From JAJYVT01 sp027339205 (GTDB lineage Bacteria > Actinomycetota > Acidimicrobiia > Acidimicrobiales > RAAP-2): a stretch of DNA of 64,000 bases. Positions within the stretch are counted from its first letter, which is position 1, and each line of letters opens with the position of its first letter. The notes beneath the pieces were generated by a model. It worked only from the letters and a program-made list of their open reading frames with translations, was not told the origin of the DNA and made no database searches. Shown here piece by piece: positions 25,243 through 33,450 of the stretch. The DNA is taken from assembly GCA_027339205.1 (NCBI GenBank), contig DAHWOV010000064.1, positions 1 to 64,000 on the forward strand. The letters are read 5' to 3'. The position numbers and the translations under genes are program-made.

Positions 25243-25248
25243 TAACGT
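25243..25248 (+). promoter_or_regulatory. Putative leaderless -10 (TAACGT) of ctaB
   Basis: TAACGT ends 6 nt before the GTG at 25255. This favours the GTG over the in-frame TTG at 25249, which would begin inside the promoter. Confidence 0.5.
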
Positions 25249-25254
25249 TTGCAC

Positions 25255-26172
25255 GTGCAGCAGATCTCGGGCGCGGAGGCTCGAAGCCGCAGCCTCTTCA
25301 CCGTGCCTCCACGCCTCGCCGGCCTCGTGGCTCTCACCAAGCCGCGGATCATCGAGCTGCTGCTCATCACGACGGTCCCCACGATGTTCGTCGCTTCGAG
25401 GACCGTGCCGTCCTTCCGGCTGGTCGCCCTCACCGTGATCGGCGGCACGTTCGCCGCGGGCGGGGCCAACGCGTTCAACATGCTCTACGACCGCGACATC
25501 GACGCGGTCATGAACCGCACCAAGCGCCGGCCCCTCGTGTCGGGAGCGGTCTCGCCGGCCGACGCCCTGGTCCTCTCGATCGCCCTCGAAGTCGCGGCGT
25601 TCGCGCTGCTGTGGACGACGGTCAACCTGCTGTCCGCCCTCCTTGCGCTCGCAGCGGCGCTCTTCTACGTCGGCGTCTACACGGTGTGGATGAAGCGCCG
25701 CTACAAGAGCAACATCGTGATCGGCGGCGCTGCCGGGGCCGTCCCCACGCTGGTCGGGTGGAGCGCGGTCACCGGCCACCTCGCTGCGCCCGCCTGGGTG
25801 CTCTTCGGCATCGTCTTCGTCTGGACCCCGCCCCACTTCTGGGCACTCGCGATCCGCCACCGCGCCGACTACTCGAGGGCATCAGTGCCGATGCTGCCAT
25901 CGGTCGCCGACACCTCCAAGGTCGTGCGCCAGATCATCGCGTACACGGTGCTCGTCACGGCGCTGTCGGTGCTGCTGGTCTTCGTCACGCATCTGGGATG
26001 GGTGCTCTTCGGCGTGACCGCGTGCCTGGACGCGGGGTTCTTGTACTACGCGTTCGCTCTCGTGAAGGACGCGAGCCCCAAGCGGGCGATGAAACTGTTC
26101 GGGTACTCCATCACGTACCTCTCAGCGCTCTTCTGCGCGATGGGGGTGGTCGCGATCGTCCGGCACCCCTGA
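25255..26172 (+). CDS. ctaB: Protoheme IX farnesyltransferase CtaB (heme O synthase)
   Basis: UbiA-family prenyltransferase that converts heme B to heme O, needed for heme-copper oxidases. It is 305 residues with about nine helices. Motifs: LVALTKPRIIELLLITTVPT (about 23-42), the metal/prenyl-diphosphate site NMLYDRDIDAVMNRTKRRPL and the CtaB-specific WTPPHFWALAIRHRADY. The leaderless-type -10 supports GTG 25255. Downstream sco lies 9 bp away, and the oxidase genes are on the opposite strand beyond. Confidence 0.95.
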   Translation: MQQISGAEARSRSLFTVPPRLAGLVALTKPRIIELLLITTVPTMFVASRTVPSFRLVALTVIGGTFAAGGANAFNMLYDRDIDAVMNRTKRRPLVSGAVSPADALVLSIALEVAAFALLWTTVNLLSALLALAAALFYVGVYTVWMKRRYKSNIVIGGAAGAVPTLVGWSAVTGHLAAPAWVLFGIVFVWTPPHFWALAIRHRADYSRASVPMLPSVADTSKVVRQIIAYTVLVTALSVLLVFVTHLGWVLFGVTACLDAGFLYYAFALVKDASPKRAMKLFGYSITYLSALFCAMGVVAIVRHP

Positions 26173-26181
26173 TCGGCCATC

Positions 26182-27093
26182 ATGGCCGAGGTGGCGACGG
26201 ATGGCGCAGCGGTCCCTGGCACCGGTGGCGTGCCCGACGAACCCGACGCGCCCGACGCGCACGGGGAGACAGACCCGGCCCCCGTCGCCAATGCGAGCCC
26301 ACCCTCCACGGACCTTGCGCCTGGCATCAGCGGCCCGCCGAGGATCCCGCGCCGGACGGTCCAGCTGCTGATCGCGGCAGCGCTCGGGCTCCTCTTGCTC
26401 ACGGTGGTGATCAACAGGATCGCGAGCTCCGCGTCGACGCCCTCCGCCACCACGCAGACCACGCAGGTGCAGCAGGTCGTCGGGGGCAGCGCGCCGCCGC
26501 TGAACTCGGCCCAGCTCCACGCGCCGCTCCGGAACCTCCTCGACCTCACGCGCCTGCGGGGCCGCCAGCCGAAGCCCTTCTCGCTCACCGACGCCGCGAC
26601 CGGAAGGGTGGTCACCCTCTCCGCGCTGGCCGGCCACGTGGTGGTCCTGACCTTCGCCGACGCCAACTGCAAGGACATCTGCCCCGTGCTCGCCGCAGAG
26701 CTGCACCAGGCAGCCGCGGACCTGGCGAAGACGCGGGTCCCGGTCTCCTTCGTGACGGTCAACTCGGACCCCCTCGAGACGGCGCCGACGCACGCGGCGA
26801 TCCTCCGCCAGCCGCTCTTCGCCTCGCTCCCGGGGTGGATGTTCCTCACTGGCTCGGTCCATCGGCTCAACCGGGTATGGGTCGACTACGGCATCTCCAT
26901 CACCGCAGACCCTGCGACCGGCGTCGCCTCCCACAACGACCTCATGTACTTCATCTCTCGCAAGGGAACGCTCGAGTGGAGCGCGCTTTTGTTCGCCGAC
27001 GAATCGCCCGACGGCACGTTCTCCCTCCCCCAGCCGGTCATCGCCCGCTTCGCCGAGGGCATCGCCCGGTACGCCGCGAAGCTGGCCCGGTGA
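26182..27093 (+). CDS. SCO1/SenC-type copper chaperone
   Basis: 303 residues, membrane-anchored thioredoxin-fold protein that delivers copper to the CuA site of cytochrome oxidase. A long Pro/Ala/Asp-rich cytosolic N-terminus (about 1-58) is followed by a helix (about 60-77). The SCO domain has PFSLTDAATGRVVTLSALAGHVVVLTF and the copper motif CKDIC (CxxxC, about 167-171); a distal His ligand is in SHNDLMYFI (about 251). Placement between ctaB and the oxidase genes fits CuA assembly. Confidence 0.92.
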   Translation: MAEVATDGAAVPGTGGVPDEPDAPDAHGETDPAPVANASPPSTDLAPGISGPPRIPRRTVQLLIAAALGLLLLTVVINRIASSASTPSATTQTTQVQQVVGGSAPPLNSAQLHAPLRNLLDLTRLRGRQPKPFSLTDAATGRVVTLSALAGHVVVLTFADANCKDICPVLAAELHQAAADLAKTRVPVSFVTVNSDPLETAPTHAAILRQPLFASLPGWMFLTGSVHRLNRVWVDYGISITADPATGVASHNDLMYFISRKGTLEWSALLFADESPDGTFSLPQPVIARFAEGIARYAAKLAR

Positions 27094-27842
27094 CCGACCC
27101 CTCCTCCCGCCGCGCGCCGCGTGCACCGCAGGCGCCGGTCGAGGCGCCTGTCGAGGCGCACCCGCTCCCGCCCCTGCCGCCGGAGCCTGCTGCCGGGCCG
27201 CCGGGCGGAGGGCTCGGACCGATCCCGGGCTTTACACGGCCTGCGCCCGGCCGCCCCTGGTACAAGCGCTGGGCGCTGTGGGTCGTCGTCCTGGCCGCGG
27301 CCATCATCGCGGACCTTCCCAAACCTCAGAGCGACACGCAGAAGGCGGCCGTGGTCGCCGCGGTCCTGAAGGAGATCTCCACAGACGTGCACCCCTGCGA
27401 GTACGCAGTCTCAGAGGCGTTCAGGACATTCTACGACCCGGTGACCCACGACACGCTCCCCGCGGCCTCGCGCACGTTCGCCCACCAGTACCTGAGCCAG
27501 GACCAGCAGGCGTGCAGCTTCGTGAACACAGGGATCTTCGGCATGTCGACAATCACAGTCCCTAACTCTGCTGCCGGCCGGCAGCTGAGCGCGATCATCA
27601 AGACCGCCCTCGAGTGGTGCACGTCCGACGCCAACGGCGCGATCGCCGACATCGAGACGCTCGTCACCCAGCCGGGGGACCGGGCAGCCCTCGAGGACCT
27701 CGCGACACGGGAGCGGCTGCTCGCCGCCGACCGCGCGGCTGCAGTGAGGGACATACGCGCCGCCGAGGCAGCTCTCGACGGCCTGCCGCTGCCGAGCATC
27801 GGGCTCCCCAGCCTCCCGCACCCGACGGCGTCCTCCTCCTGA
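27090..27842 (+). CDS. Unknown membrane-anchored protein (250 aa)
   Basis: I do not recognise it. A Pro-rich cytosolic N-terminus (about 1-55, with PGFTRPAPGRPWYKRW) leads into one helix (about 57-70). An outside domain has three Cys (HPCEYA, QACSFV, LEWCTS) and a Ser/Ala-rich, alpha-helical character; it ends with an Ala/Arg helix and a short Pro/Ser tail. It overlaps sco by 4 bases (GTGA), so it belongs to the ctaB-sco unit and may help oxidase assembly; this is inferred from position only. Confidence 0.7.
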   Translation: MTDPSSRRAPRAPQAPVEAPVEAHPLPPLPPEPAAGPPGGGLGPIPGFTRPAPGRPWYKRWALWVVVLAAAIIADLPKPQSDTQKAAVVAAVLKEISTDVHPCEYAVSEAFRTFYDPVTHDTLPAASRTFAHQYLSQDQQACSFVNTGIFGMSTITVPNSAAGRQLSAIIKTALEWCTSDANGAIADIETLVTQPGDRAALEDLATRERLLAADRAAAVRDIRAAEAALDGLPLPSIGLPSLPHPTASSS

Positions 27843-27865
27843 CCAGAGCCGCTCCTTCAGGAACA

Positions 27866-27909
27866 ACCAGCCGGGCCGGGCTGACCAGCCGGGCCGGGCT
27901 GACCAGCCG
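27866..27909. repeat. 18-bp tandem repeat between convergent genes
   Basis: accagccgggccgggctg occurs at 27866-27883 and 27884-27901 with a partial third copy. It fills much of the gap between the unknown gene at 27842 and the ctaG-like gene. The remaining gap sequence shows no clear terminator. Confidence 0.85.
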
Positions 27910-27954
27910 CCCGCGCCGGGCGCGACGCTCAGGTGATCTGCAGAGGCTCGTGCG

Positions 27955-28677
27955 TCAGTCGGGCTTTCCCCACCACCGCTCCTTGCGGACCATCGACCGC
28001 AGCTCCGCGTCGGGATCCTCCCCGCTCTTCAGCCAGGCGAGCAGGTCGGTGAACACCACGGGCACGAACGCCGCCGCGGCCCCGAAGAACAGAGTGCCCG
28101 TCGAGAGCTCCTGGTCCGCCGAGGTGCCGATCCCGCCGGCCGCGTGGTGGTAGGCCACGTACCACGACACGTCCGAGAACCCGATCGAGTACGCCATCAC
28201 CCACACCGACCACATCGTGAGCGCGGCGACCACGCCTCGCCACGGGTGCGGGGCACGCGGCTCGAGCGGCGCGCAGGACACGAGCTCGACCCACAACGGC
28301 ACGCCGACCACGACGAGCGAGACGATCTCCGGGGCGACGAGCCACCGGTGGCGCTCGAGCGCGTCCATGAGCGCTGGCGTGCGCCAGCACAGCAGCACCG
28401 CCACATCGACGGCCGCGAAGCCGATGGCGCGCCACGTGGACGGATGACGGCGCCGGGCCCCGTTGAGGCGGAGCGCCCACAGCGCGAGCCGATGCCCCGC
28501 CTCGCCCGGCACGAGCCTCAGCGGCCACCCCAGCACGATCAGCGCCGGCAGTGCGAAGCCGGTCAGGTCGAACTGGACCGTCTCGACGAATTCGTAGCCA
28601 TGCGCGTCGGTGAAGATCGGGGGAAGCACCGCGAGCAGCAGTGCCGCCAGCGCGCCGAGCAGGAGCAGTGTCCTCAC
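27955..28677 (-). CDS. CtaG-like cytochrome oxidase assembly membrane protein
   Basis: About 240 residues with six to seven helices. It resembles the caa3_CtaG family: an early PPIFTDAHG region, WRTPALMDALERHRWL, then YHHAAGGIGTSADQELSTGTLFFGAAAAFVPVVFTDLLAWL, which is like the DQQLGG..MWVP..L region of CtaG. The start is uncertain: GTG 28740 gives 261 residues but overlaps the tiny upstream gene by 34 bp; GTG 28677 avoids this. It sits at the end of the coxB-coxA-coxC unit. Confidence 0.7.
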   Translation of the reverse strand: MRTLLLLGALAALLLAVLPPIFTDAHGYEFVETVQFDLTGFALPALIVLGWPLRLVPGEAGHRLALWALRLNGARRRHPSTWRAIGFAAVDVAVLLCWRTPALMDALERHRWLVAPEIVSLVVVGVPLWVELVSCAPLEPRAPHPWRGVVAALTMWSVWVMAYSIGFSDVSWYVAYHHAAGGIGTSADQELSTGTLFFGAAAAFVPVVFTDLLAWLKSGEDPDAELRSMVRKERWWGKPD

Positions 28678-28706
28678 GCGCCGGGCCCCCGGCGCCGCAG
28701 CGGAGC

Positions 28707-28820
28707 CTACGGGTTCGGCCTGCGCTGGAAGAACAGCCACAGCAACCCGACGAGGAAGGCGCCGAGCGGAATCGCGATCGTGAGGACCTGCGCCCCGATG
28801 TAGGTGTCGGTTCCGATCAA
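28707..28820 (-). CDS. Tiny single-helix membrane protein (37 aa) in the oxidase operon
   Basis: 37 residues: MIGTDTYIGAQ, a hydrophobic helix VLTIAIPLGAFLVGLLWLFF (about 12-31), then basic QRRPNP. It starts with TTG at 28820, and a strong AGGAGG Shine-Dalgarno sits 5-6 nt upstream, which is the main reason to call it. It lies 40 bp downstream of coxC and runs into the ctaG-like gene. Likely a small accessory subunit or assembly factor of the oxidase (inference; many heme-copper oxidases carry such single-helix subunits). I know no named homologue. Confidence 0.65.
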   Translation of the reverse strand: MIGTDTYIGAQVLTIAIPLGAFLVGLLWLFFQRRPNP

Positions 28821-28860
28821 CGTTCCTCCTCGATTCAAGACAGCATACCCGTGGCGGGTC

Positions 28861-29520
28861 TCAGACGGTCACGTAGATGAAGACCCAGAAGAAGATCCCC
28901 ACCAGCGCGGTGTAGATCCAGAAGTGCGACGACGACACGATGTTGACCCGCGTGATCCGCGGCATCAGCACCTCGTGGCGGTCGCCGCCCTCCTCTGCAT
29001 GCGCGCGCCGGAGCCGAAGATGGCGGGCGAGCAGCGTCTCGGTCCAGTAGACCGCCGCGACCAGCAGGATGATGTTCATGACCGCCCACCCGACGAACAC
29101 CGACGCGTAGCCGCTCGAGCCGGGATAGAAGGGAAGGTCGGTCAGCTCCCAGCACTGCAGTCCGAGCGCGATCAGCCCGCCGAGCAGCGACGTCCAGCCT
29201 GCGACCTGCCAGTCCACGTGGAACCCCTTGCGGAGCCGCTGGACGCCGTAGAAGTTGACGACCGCGGTCGCGACGGTGAACGCGATGATGGCCGCGCCGG
29301 TCGCCGTCGGCGCGGTGACGCCGCCGGGGCGCCAGAGGTGGTCGCTGTTGGCCGAGCGGAGGTAGAAGTAGGCGAAGGCGAGCGCAGCGAAGGCGAAGGA
29401 GAGGATGGCGATGAAGAGCCGTCCCCCCGTCCACAGCGCCCCTTCGGCGGCACGCATCTCGTACGCCGCTTCCTCGGGGGTGCCCATCCCCTCGAGCGAG
29501 TGTGAAGTGATCTCGGTCAT
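28861..29520 (-). CDS. ctaE: Cytochrome c oxidase subunit III
   Basis: 219 residues, five-helix form typical of bacterial subunit III lacking the first two helices. Visible are the early WTGGRLFIAILSFAFAALAFAYFYLRS helix, Glu-containing segments such as LQCWELTDLPF, and the C-terminal SSSHFWIYTALVGIFFWVFIYVTV, which matches the HFWHF-type end of the family. The ATG has a GAGGAG Shine-Dalgarno 4 nt upstream. It follows coxA by 37 bp. Confidence 0.9.
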   Translation of the reverse strand: MTEITSHSLEGMGTPEEAAYEMRAAEGALWTGGRLFIAILSFAFAALAFAYFYLRSANSDHLWRPGGVTAPTATGAAIIAFTVATAVVNFYGVQRLRKGFHVDWQVAGWTSLLGGLIALGLQCWELTDLPFYPGSSGYASVFVGWAVMNIILLVAAVYWTETLLARHLRLRRAHAEEGGDRHEVLMPRITRVNIVSSSHFWIYTALVGIFFWVFIYVTV

Positions 29521-29557
29521 GGTCTCCTCGCTGTCACACGATCGGGCCGCTCGCAGC

Positions 29558-31558
29558 TCATGCGCCTTGGTCCGACGACGTTCCGCGACCGGCTCCCGCG
29601 CCGGCCATCGCGCCGGTCCCGTCGTTCGCCGCCGCCTCGGCGAAATTGGCAGGCTCGAGGTCGGCCACCGCCACGTCCCCGGGCTCGGAGTAGTGGTAGG
29701 GGTCGGCGAGGACGACCGGGATCCGCTCGAAGTTGTACCAGGGCGGCGGGTTTGCCGTCTGCCACTCGAGCCCGTTCGAGTCCCACGGGTTGGCAGGTGC
29801 AGGCTTCGGGTCGATCCACAGCGACCAGATGAAGTTCGCCGCAAACACGATGAAGGAGGCGCCGAGCAGGAACGCCGAGACCGACGCGAAGTCGTTGAGG
29901 GTCTGCAGGCGCGCCGCGTACTCGAACACGCGCCGCGGCTGGTCGAACAGCCCCACCAAGAAGAGCGGGAAGAACGTGAGGTTGAAGAAGACGAACATCA
30001 TCCAGAAGTGGATCTGGCCGAGCTTCTTGTTCAGCATCTTCCCGGTCACCTTCGGCGTCCAGTAGTACACGCCGCCGAAGAAGGCGAACACCAGGCCGCC
30101 GAGGATCGTGTAGTGGAAGTGCGAGAGCACGAAGAACCCGCCGTGGACCGTGACGTTCACCGGCACGTCGGAGAGGAACACCCCGGTGATGCCTCCGATG
30201 AGGAAGTTGAAGTACAGCGCGAGGCAGAAGAGCATCGGGACTTCGAAGCGCATCTTCGACTTGTAGATGGTGCCGAGACCGACGAGGTAGATGAAGCCGG
30301 TGGGGATCGAGATGAGCTCCGTGGTGAGCATGAAGAGCGGCCGCATGTCCGGGTTGATACCGCTCTGGAAGAGGTGGTGCTGCCACACGAAGTACGACAG
30401 CAGCCCCACGCCGACCATGCCCGCCGCGCCGACCTTGTAGGCGAAGAGCGGCTTGCGGCAGAACACGGGCAGCAGCTCGCCGACGATCCCGAAGCCCGGC
30501 AGCGCCATGATGTACACCTCGGGATGGCCGAAGAACCAGAACAGGTTCTCCCAGAGGTAGGAGCTCCCGCCGTGCACGTCGATGAAGAACGTGGTCGGCA
30601 CCGTCCGGTCCAGGATCCCGAGCATGCAGCTGACCGTGAGGGTCGGGGTCGCGGTGGACAAGAGGACGCTCGTGACCAGGATCGACCATACGAAGATCGG
30701 GAGCCGGCCCCAGCTCATCCCGGGCGCTCGGTAGTGGATGACGGTTGCGATCTGGTTGAACCCCGCGAGGATCATGCCGAGCGAGATCACGAGGAACCCG
30801 ACGAGGTAGGCGTCCATGCCGACATCGGCCTGGTTCTGCAGCGGCGCGTAGCCGGTCCATCCGGTCGGGAACCCGCCGAGCGGCAGGGCGGTGAGGATCA
30901 CGAAGTACCCGGCGGTGAACAACCAGAAGGAGAAGGCCTCGATGCGCGGGAACGCCATGCGCCTGGAGCCGATCATGAGCGGGACGAGGTAGTTGCCGAG
31001 CGGGCCGACGACGAGCGACGACGCCATCATCATCATGATCGTGCCGTGCTCACCCACGATCGAGATGTAGGTCCCCGGACCGTAGATGTGTGTCGTCGGA
31101 TTGAGGAGCTCGGTCCGGATGGCCATCGCGAGCAGGCCGCCCGTGAACAGGAACATCAGCACCATGATCAGGTACTGCTTGCCCACGACCTTGTGTGTGA
31201 GGCTGAAGCGGAAGTACTTCGTCCAGTCGGTCGCCTCCTTCGGCACCGGCTCGCGCCCGACGAGCTTGGCGAGCGGGTAGTTGAGCGCGCCGATGCCGAG
31301 CAGCCAGCCGACCACGCCGAAGACGAGGCCGAGGACGATCGCGATGTCGTTCTCGGCCGCTGTGGAGATGTACGGGCGGCCGGTGCCGATGACGTTGCCG
31401 ATCCAGTGGCCGAAGGCATACCCCGCCACCATGAGGACGAGCGCGGTCCCCACGTGCTGGCCGAGCCACGCGGGGCGGCTCCTGGTCGTCCCCGACATCG
31501 GGGGGCGCACCTCTCCGACGGTCCCGGCCTCGCCTGCGGGCGGCACGTCGACGCTCAT
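29558..31558 (-). CDS. ctaD: Cytochrome c oxidase subunit I, divergent, with N-terminal extension
   Basis: Heme-copper oxidase catalytic subunit, 666 residues. Ligands are present: His171 (EHGTIM) and His482 for the low-spin heme, His480 for the high-spin heme, and His345, 394, 395 for CuB, with Tyr349 in HPEVY. Unusual: about 110 extra N-terminal residues with two helices (about 37-58 and 71-92). The loop that normally reads GARDMAFPRLN is GSRRMAFPRIE, so Arg200 replaces the D-channel Asp and Glu207 the Asn. PTGIK reads PTGFI, so the K-channel Lys is missing. The Mg-site Asp after His472 is Gly473. AGGAGG precedes the ATG. Alignment was by eye. Confidence 0.95.
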   Translation of the reverse strand: MSVDVPPAGEAGTVGEVRPPMSGTTRSRPAWLGQHVGTALVLMVAGYAFGHWIGNVIGTGRPYISTAAENDIAIVLGLVFGVVGWLLGIGALNYPLAKLVGREPVPKEATDWTKYFRFSLTHKVVGKQYLIMVLMFLFTGGLLAMAIRTELLNPTTHIYGPGTYISIVGEHGTIMMMMASSLVVGPLGNYLVPLMIGSRRMAFPRIEAFSFWLFTAGYFVILTALPLGGFPTGWTGYAPLQNQADVGMDAYLVGFLVISLGMILAGFNQIATVIHYRAPGMSWGRLPIFVWSILVTSVLLSTATPTLTVSCMLGILDRTVPTTFFIDVHGGSSYLWENLFWFFGHPEVYIMALPGFGIVGELLPVFCRKPLFAYKVGAAGMVGVGLLSYFVWQHHLFQSGINPDMRPLFMLTTELISIPTGFIYLVGLGTIYKSKMRFEVPMLFCLALYFNFLIGGITGVFLSDVPVNVTVHGGFFVLSHFHYTILGGLVFAFFGGVYYWTPKVTGKMLNKKLGQIHFWMMFVFFNLTFFPLFLVGLFDQPRRVFEYAARLQTLNDFASVSAFLLGASFIVFAANFIWSLWIDPKPAPANPWDSNGLEWQTANPPPWYNFERIPVVLADPYHYSEPGDVAVADLEPANFAEAAANDGTGAMAGAGAGRGTSSDQGA

Positions 31559-31620
31559 CGGTATGGCCTCCTGTGGTCCCGGTCCTGGCGCGGGCGGGTC
31601 ATGCGCTGCGCCCGTTGCCG

Positions 31621-31690
31621 ATCTGCCTGCTGTCGAACCATCTGCCTGCTGTCGAACTGACTGCCGTCGATCATGTGCCTGTTGTCACTG
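31621..31690. repeat. Iterated 19-bp repeat between coxB and coxA
   Basis: atctgcctgctgtcgaac occurs at 31621-31638 and 31640-31657 (19-bp period). Two degenerate copies follow (gactgccgtcgatc and atgtgcctgttgtcac) running into the coxB stop. The array occupies the 112-bp gap before coxA. It could be an mRNA structure or a protein-binding array; no function is shown. Confidence 0.75.
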
Positions 31691-32687
31691 TCGCTGCCGA
31701 CGGCGTCCGCACGACCTTCTGGGCAGCCTTTGTGGCCCCGTAGTGCTCCTCCTTGCTGAAGGGCGACTGGCCGCTTGTGTTGATGCCTGTCACGCCTGTC
31801 GCGCCGTTCGCTGTCGCCGAGTAGGTCCAGGCGAACGGCGGCAGGTACTTCGTGTCAACGGCCTGCTTGCGCATGGTGGAGAGCGCCCACTTCTCGAACG
31901 CGTCCTTCGAGACGACCTTGCCGTAGTCGTACATGGCGCCGTGCCAGATGCCGCAGAGCTCCGAGCAGCGCACTGTGAAGGTGCCGGTCTGGCGGGTCTT
32001 CGCGTAGGCGACGTCGTCGACCTGCGGGTTGGCGTCCGCCTTCACCCCGATCTGGTACGCCCAGAAGCTGTGGATCACGTCGAGCGAGGTCACGTGGAAC
32101 GCGGTCTCGGTGTCGTCGGGCAGCACGAGTGTGCTCGTCTCCATGCCTCCGAAGGTCGGGTAGCGGTACGTGAACTTCCACTGCTGGGCGATGACCTGGA
32201 CGGGCAGGATGGAGGTGGACGACGGCTTCCAGATCGGGTTGGGGCCTTCCGCGCCGCCGGCGCCTGCGGGCAGGATGAGCTCGACGGTCCCGAAGACGAA
32301 GGCGCCGAGCACCACCACCGTGGTGATGGCGATCCACCAGAACTGGACCTTGAAGTTGCCCCGCGCCGCAGGCCCTCCCACCGGCTCGGGGGCCCCCGGC
32401 CGCGAGTCGCGCCACATGTAGATCGCGTAAGCCATGTAGATCCACACGCCGAGCACGACCGGCGCGGCGGCGAGGAACAAGACGTTGAAGTCGAACTGCG
32501 CGCCCTGCGCGACGTTGGTCATGTCCCCGGGCGGGACGTGCGGGCCGGCGACGAACCACCAGATCAGGTCGCACGCCAACGACGCCACCAGCCACACCGG
32601 GATCAGCCGGCGGAAGTGGTGGGTCTGGTCGGTGGAACCGCTTCTGCCCGCGCCAGGTCCACCCGTCGTGCCGGACTCGTCGCTCAT
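31671..32687 (-). CDS. ctaC: Cytochrome c oxidase subunit II
   Basis: 338 residues. There is no cleavable signal evident; helices lie at about 28-48, 66-88 and 115-137. The cupredoxin CuA domain follows: QQWKFTYRYPTFGG (the aromatic electron-entry patch), the first His in DVIHSFWAYQIG, and CSELCGIWHGAM, which supplies two Cys, His and Met, so the CuA site is complete. The C-terminal 60 residues are Ser/Thr/Gly-rich. The ATG overlaps the stop of the upstream cupredoxin gene by 4 bases. Confidence 0.94.
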   Translation of the reverse strand: MSDESGTTGGPGAGRSGSTDQTHHFRRLIPVWLVASLACDLIWWFVAGPHVPPGDMTNVAQGAQFDFNVLFLAAAPVVLGVWIYMAYAIYMWRDSRPGAPEPVGGPAARGNFKVQFWWIAITTVVVLGAFVFGTVELILPAGAGGAEGPNPIWKPSSTSILPVQVIAQQWKFTYRYPTFGGMETSTLVLPDDTETAFHVTSLDVIHSFWAYQIGVKADANPQVDDVAYAKTRQTGTFTVRCSELCGIWHGAMYDYGKVVSKDAFEKWALSTMRKQAVDTKYLPPFAWTYSATANGATGVTGINTSGQSPFSKEEHYGATKAAQKVVRTPSAATVTTGT

Positions 32688-33364
32688 GCTCTCACCTCGA
32701 GGAAGCCGCCCATGTAGCCCAGGGTCTGCATCGGACCGCCGTTGCCGGCGTAGTGGCCGGCACCGCAGGGGATGAAGCACTGGAAGTGGTAGTTGCCCGG
32801 CCCCGGCGTGGTGAACGAGAACGTCATCGTCTGGTGGAGCTGGGTGCGCGGGTTGCACGGGCCCGATGTGCAGAAGCCCGGCTTGGATGTGTCGACGCCT
32901 TCGAGCGGCACGCTCAACCCCAGCGCGGGCACCGTGAACGTGTGGCCGACACCGGGCGGCTTGTAGGAGTTGATGACCTTGAACGTCTTGCCGTCGAGCT
33001 TCGCCGTGCCCCCGGCCGTGCCGGTCACCATGCCAAACTGCTGGTTGCGCAGCGGGCTCCCCGAGTCGAACTGGTAGAGGGTGACGTCGATCTTCGTGTG
33101 GGCCGGCAGCTGGACGAGCGTCGTGTGCACCCAATGCTTGGTGCGCGGTGTCATCGTCTGGTACGAGACCCATGTCGGATGTGCGCCTGTGCCGACCGCC
33201 GAGTCCGTCTGGAAGACCAGGTGCACGTGACCTGTCGACACGTCGCCCAGGTAGCTCACCGTCTGCGGCTCGGTCCCCACGAAGGACATCGCGGCGAACA
33301 CGACGAGGAACACCGCGCAGGCGAACAAGCCAAGCACGATGGCAATGCGCCCGGATCGGGACAC
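32684..33364 (-). CDS. Membrane-anchored CuA-like cupredoxin upstream of coxB
   Basis: 226 residues: an N-terminal anchor (about 6-29) and an outside beta-rich domain. Copper-type ligands: His141 in GVGHTFTVPALGL, then Cys196-x3-Cys200-x3-His204 (CFIPCGAGH) and a following Met (212 or 218). This spacing is like CuA (C-x3-C-x3-H) rather than type 1 copper, although the Met is further away than in subunit II. The GTG at 33364 is chosen for its GGGCGAGG Shine-Dalgarno; upstream ATGs at 33427 and 33403 are possible. Probably an electron carrier or second CuA donor for this oxidase (inference). Confidence 0.8.
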   Translation of the reverse strand: MSRSGRIAIVLGLFACAVFLVVFAAMSFVGTEPQTVSYLGDVSTGHVHLVFQTDSAVGTGAHPTWVSYQTMTPRTKHWVHTTLVQLPAHTKIDVTLYQFDSGSPLRNQQFGMVTGTAGGTAKLDGKTFKVINSYKPPGVGHTFTVPALGLSVPLEGVDTSKPGFCTSGPCNPRTQLHQTMTFSFTTPGPGNYHFQCFIPCGAGHYAGNGGPMQTLGYMGGFLEVRA

Positions 33365-33405
33365 TTCCTCGCCCCCCTTCTCGAACTCCGAACTCGGCGG
33401 CATCT

Positions 33406-33433
33406 GCGAACAACCGATTGCGAACAACCGATT
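33406..33433. repeat. 14-bp direct repeat in the oxidase-operon leader
   Basis: gcgaacaaccgatt occurs at 33406-33419 and 33420-33433, just downstream of the predicted start site of the cox operon promoter. A regulator-binding site or 5' UTR element is possible. Confidence 0.85.
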
Positions 33434-33450
33434 GCGACTGCCTCGTCGCT

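Noticed and set aside
28677..28740. GTG 28740 as start of the ctaG-like gene
   Set aside because: It would overlap the 37-aa gene by 34 bp and adds a non-hydrophobic leader; kept only as an alternative because GTG 28677 also lacks a Shine-Dalgarno.
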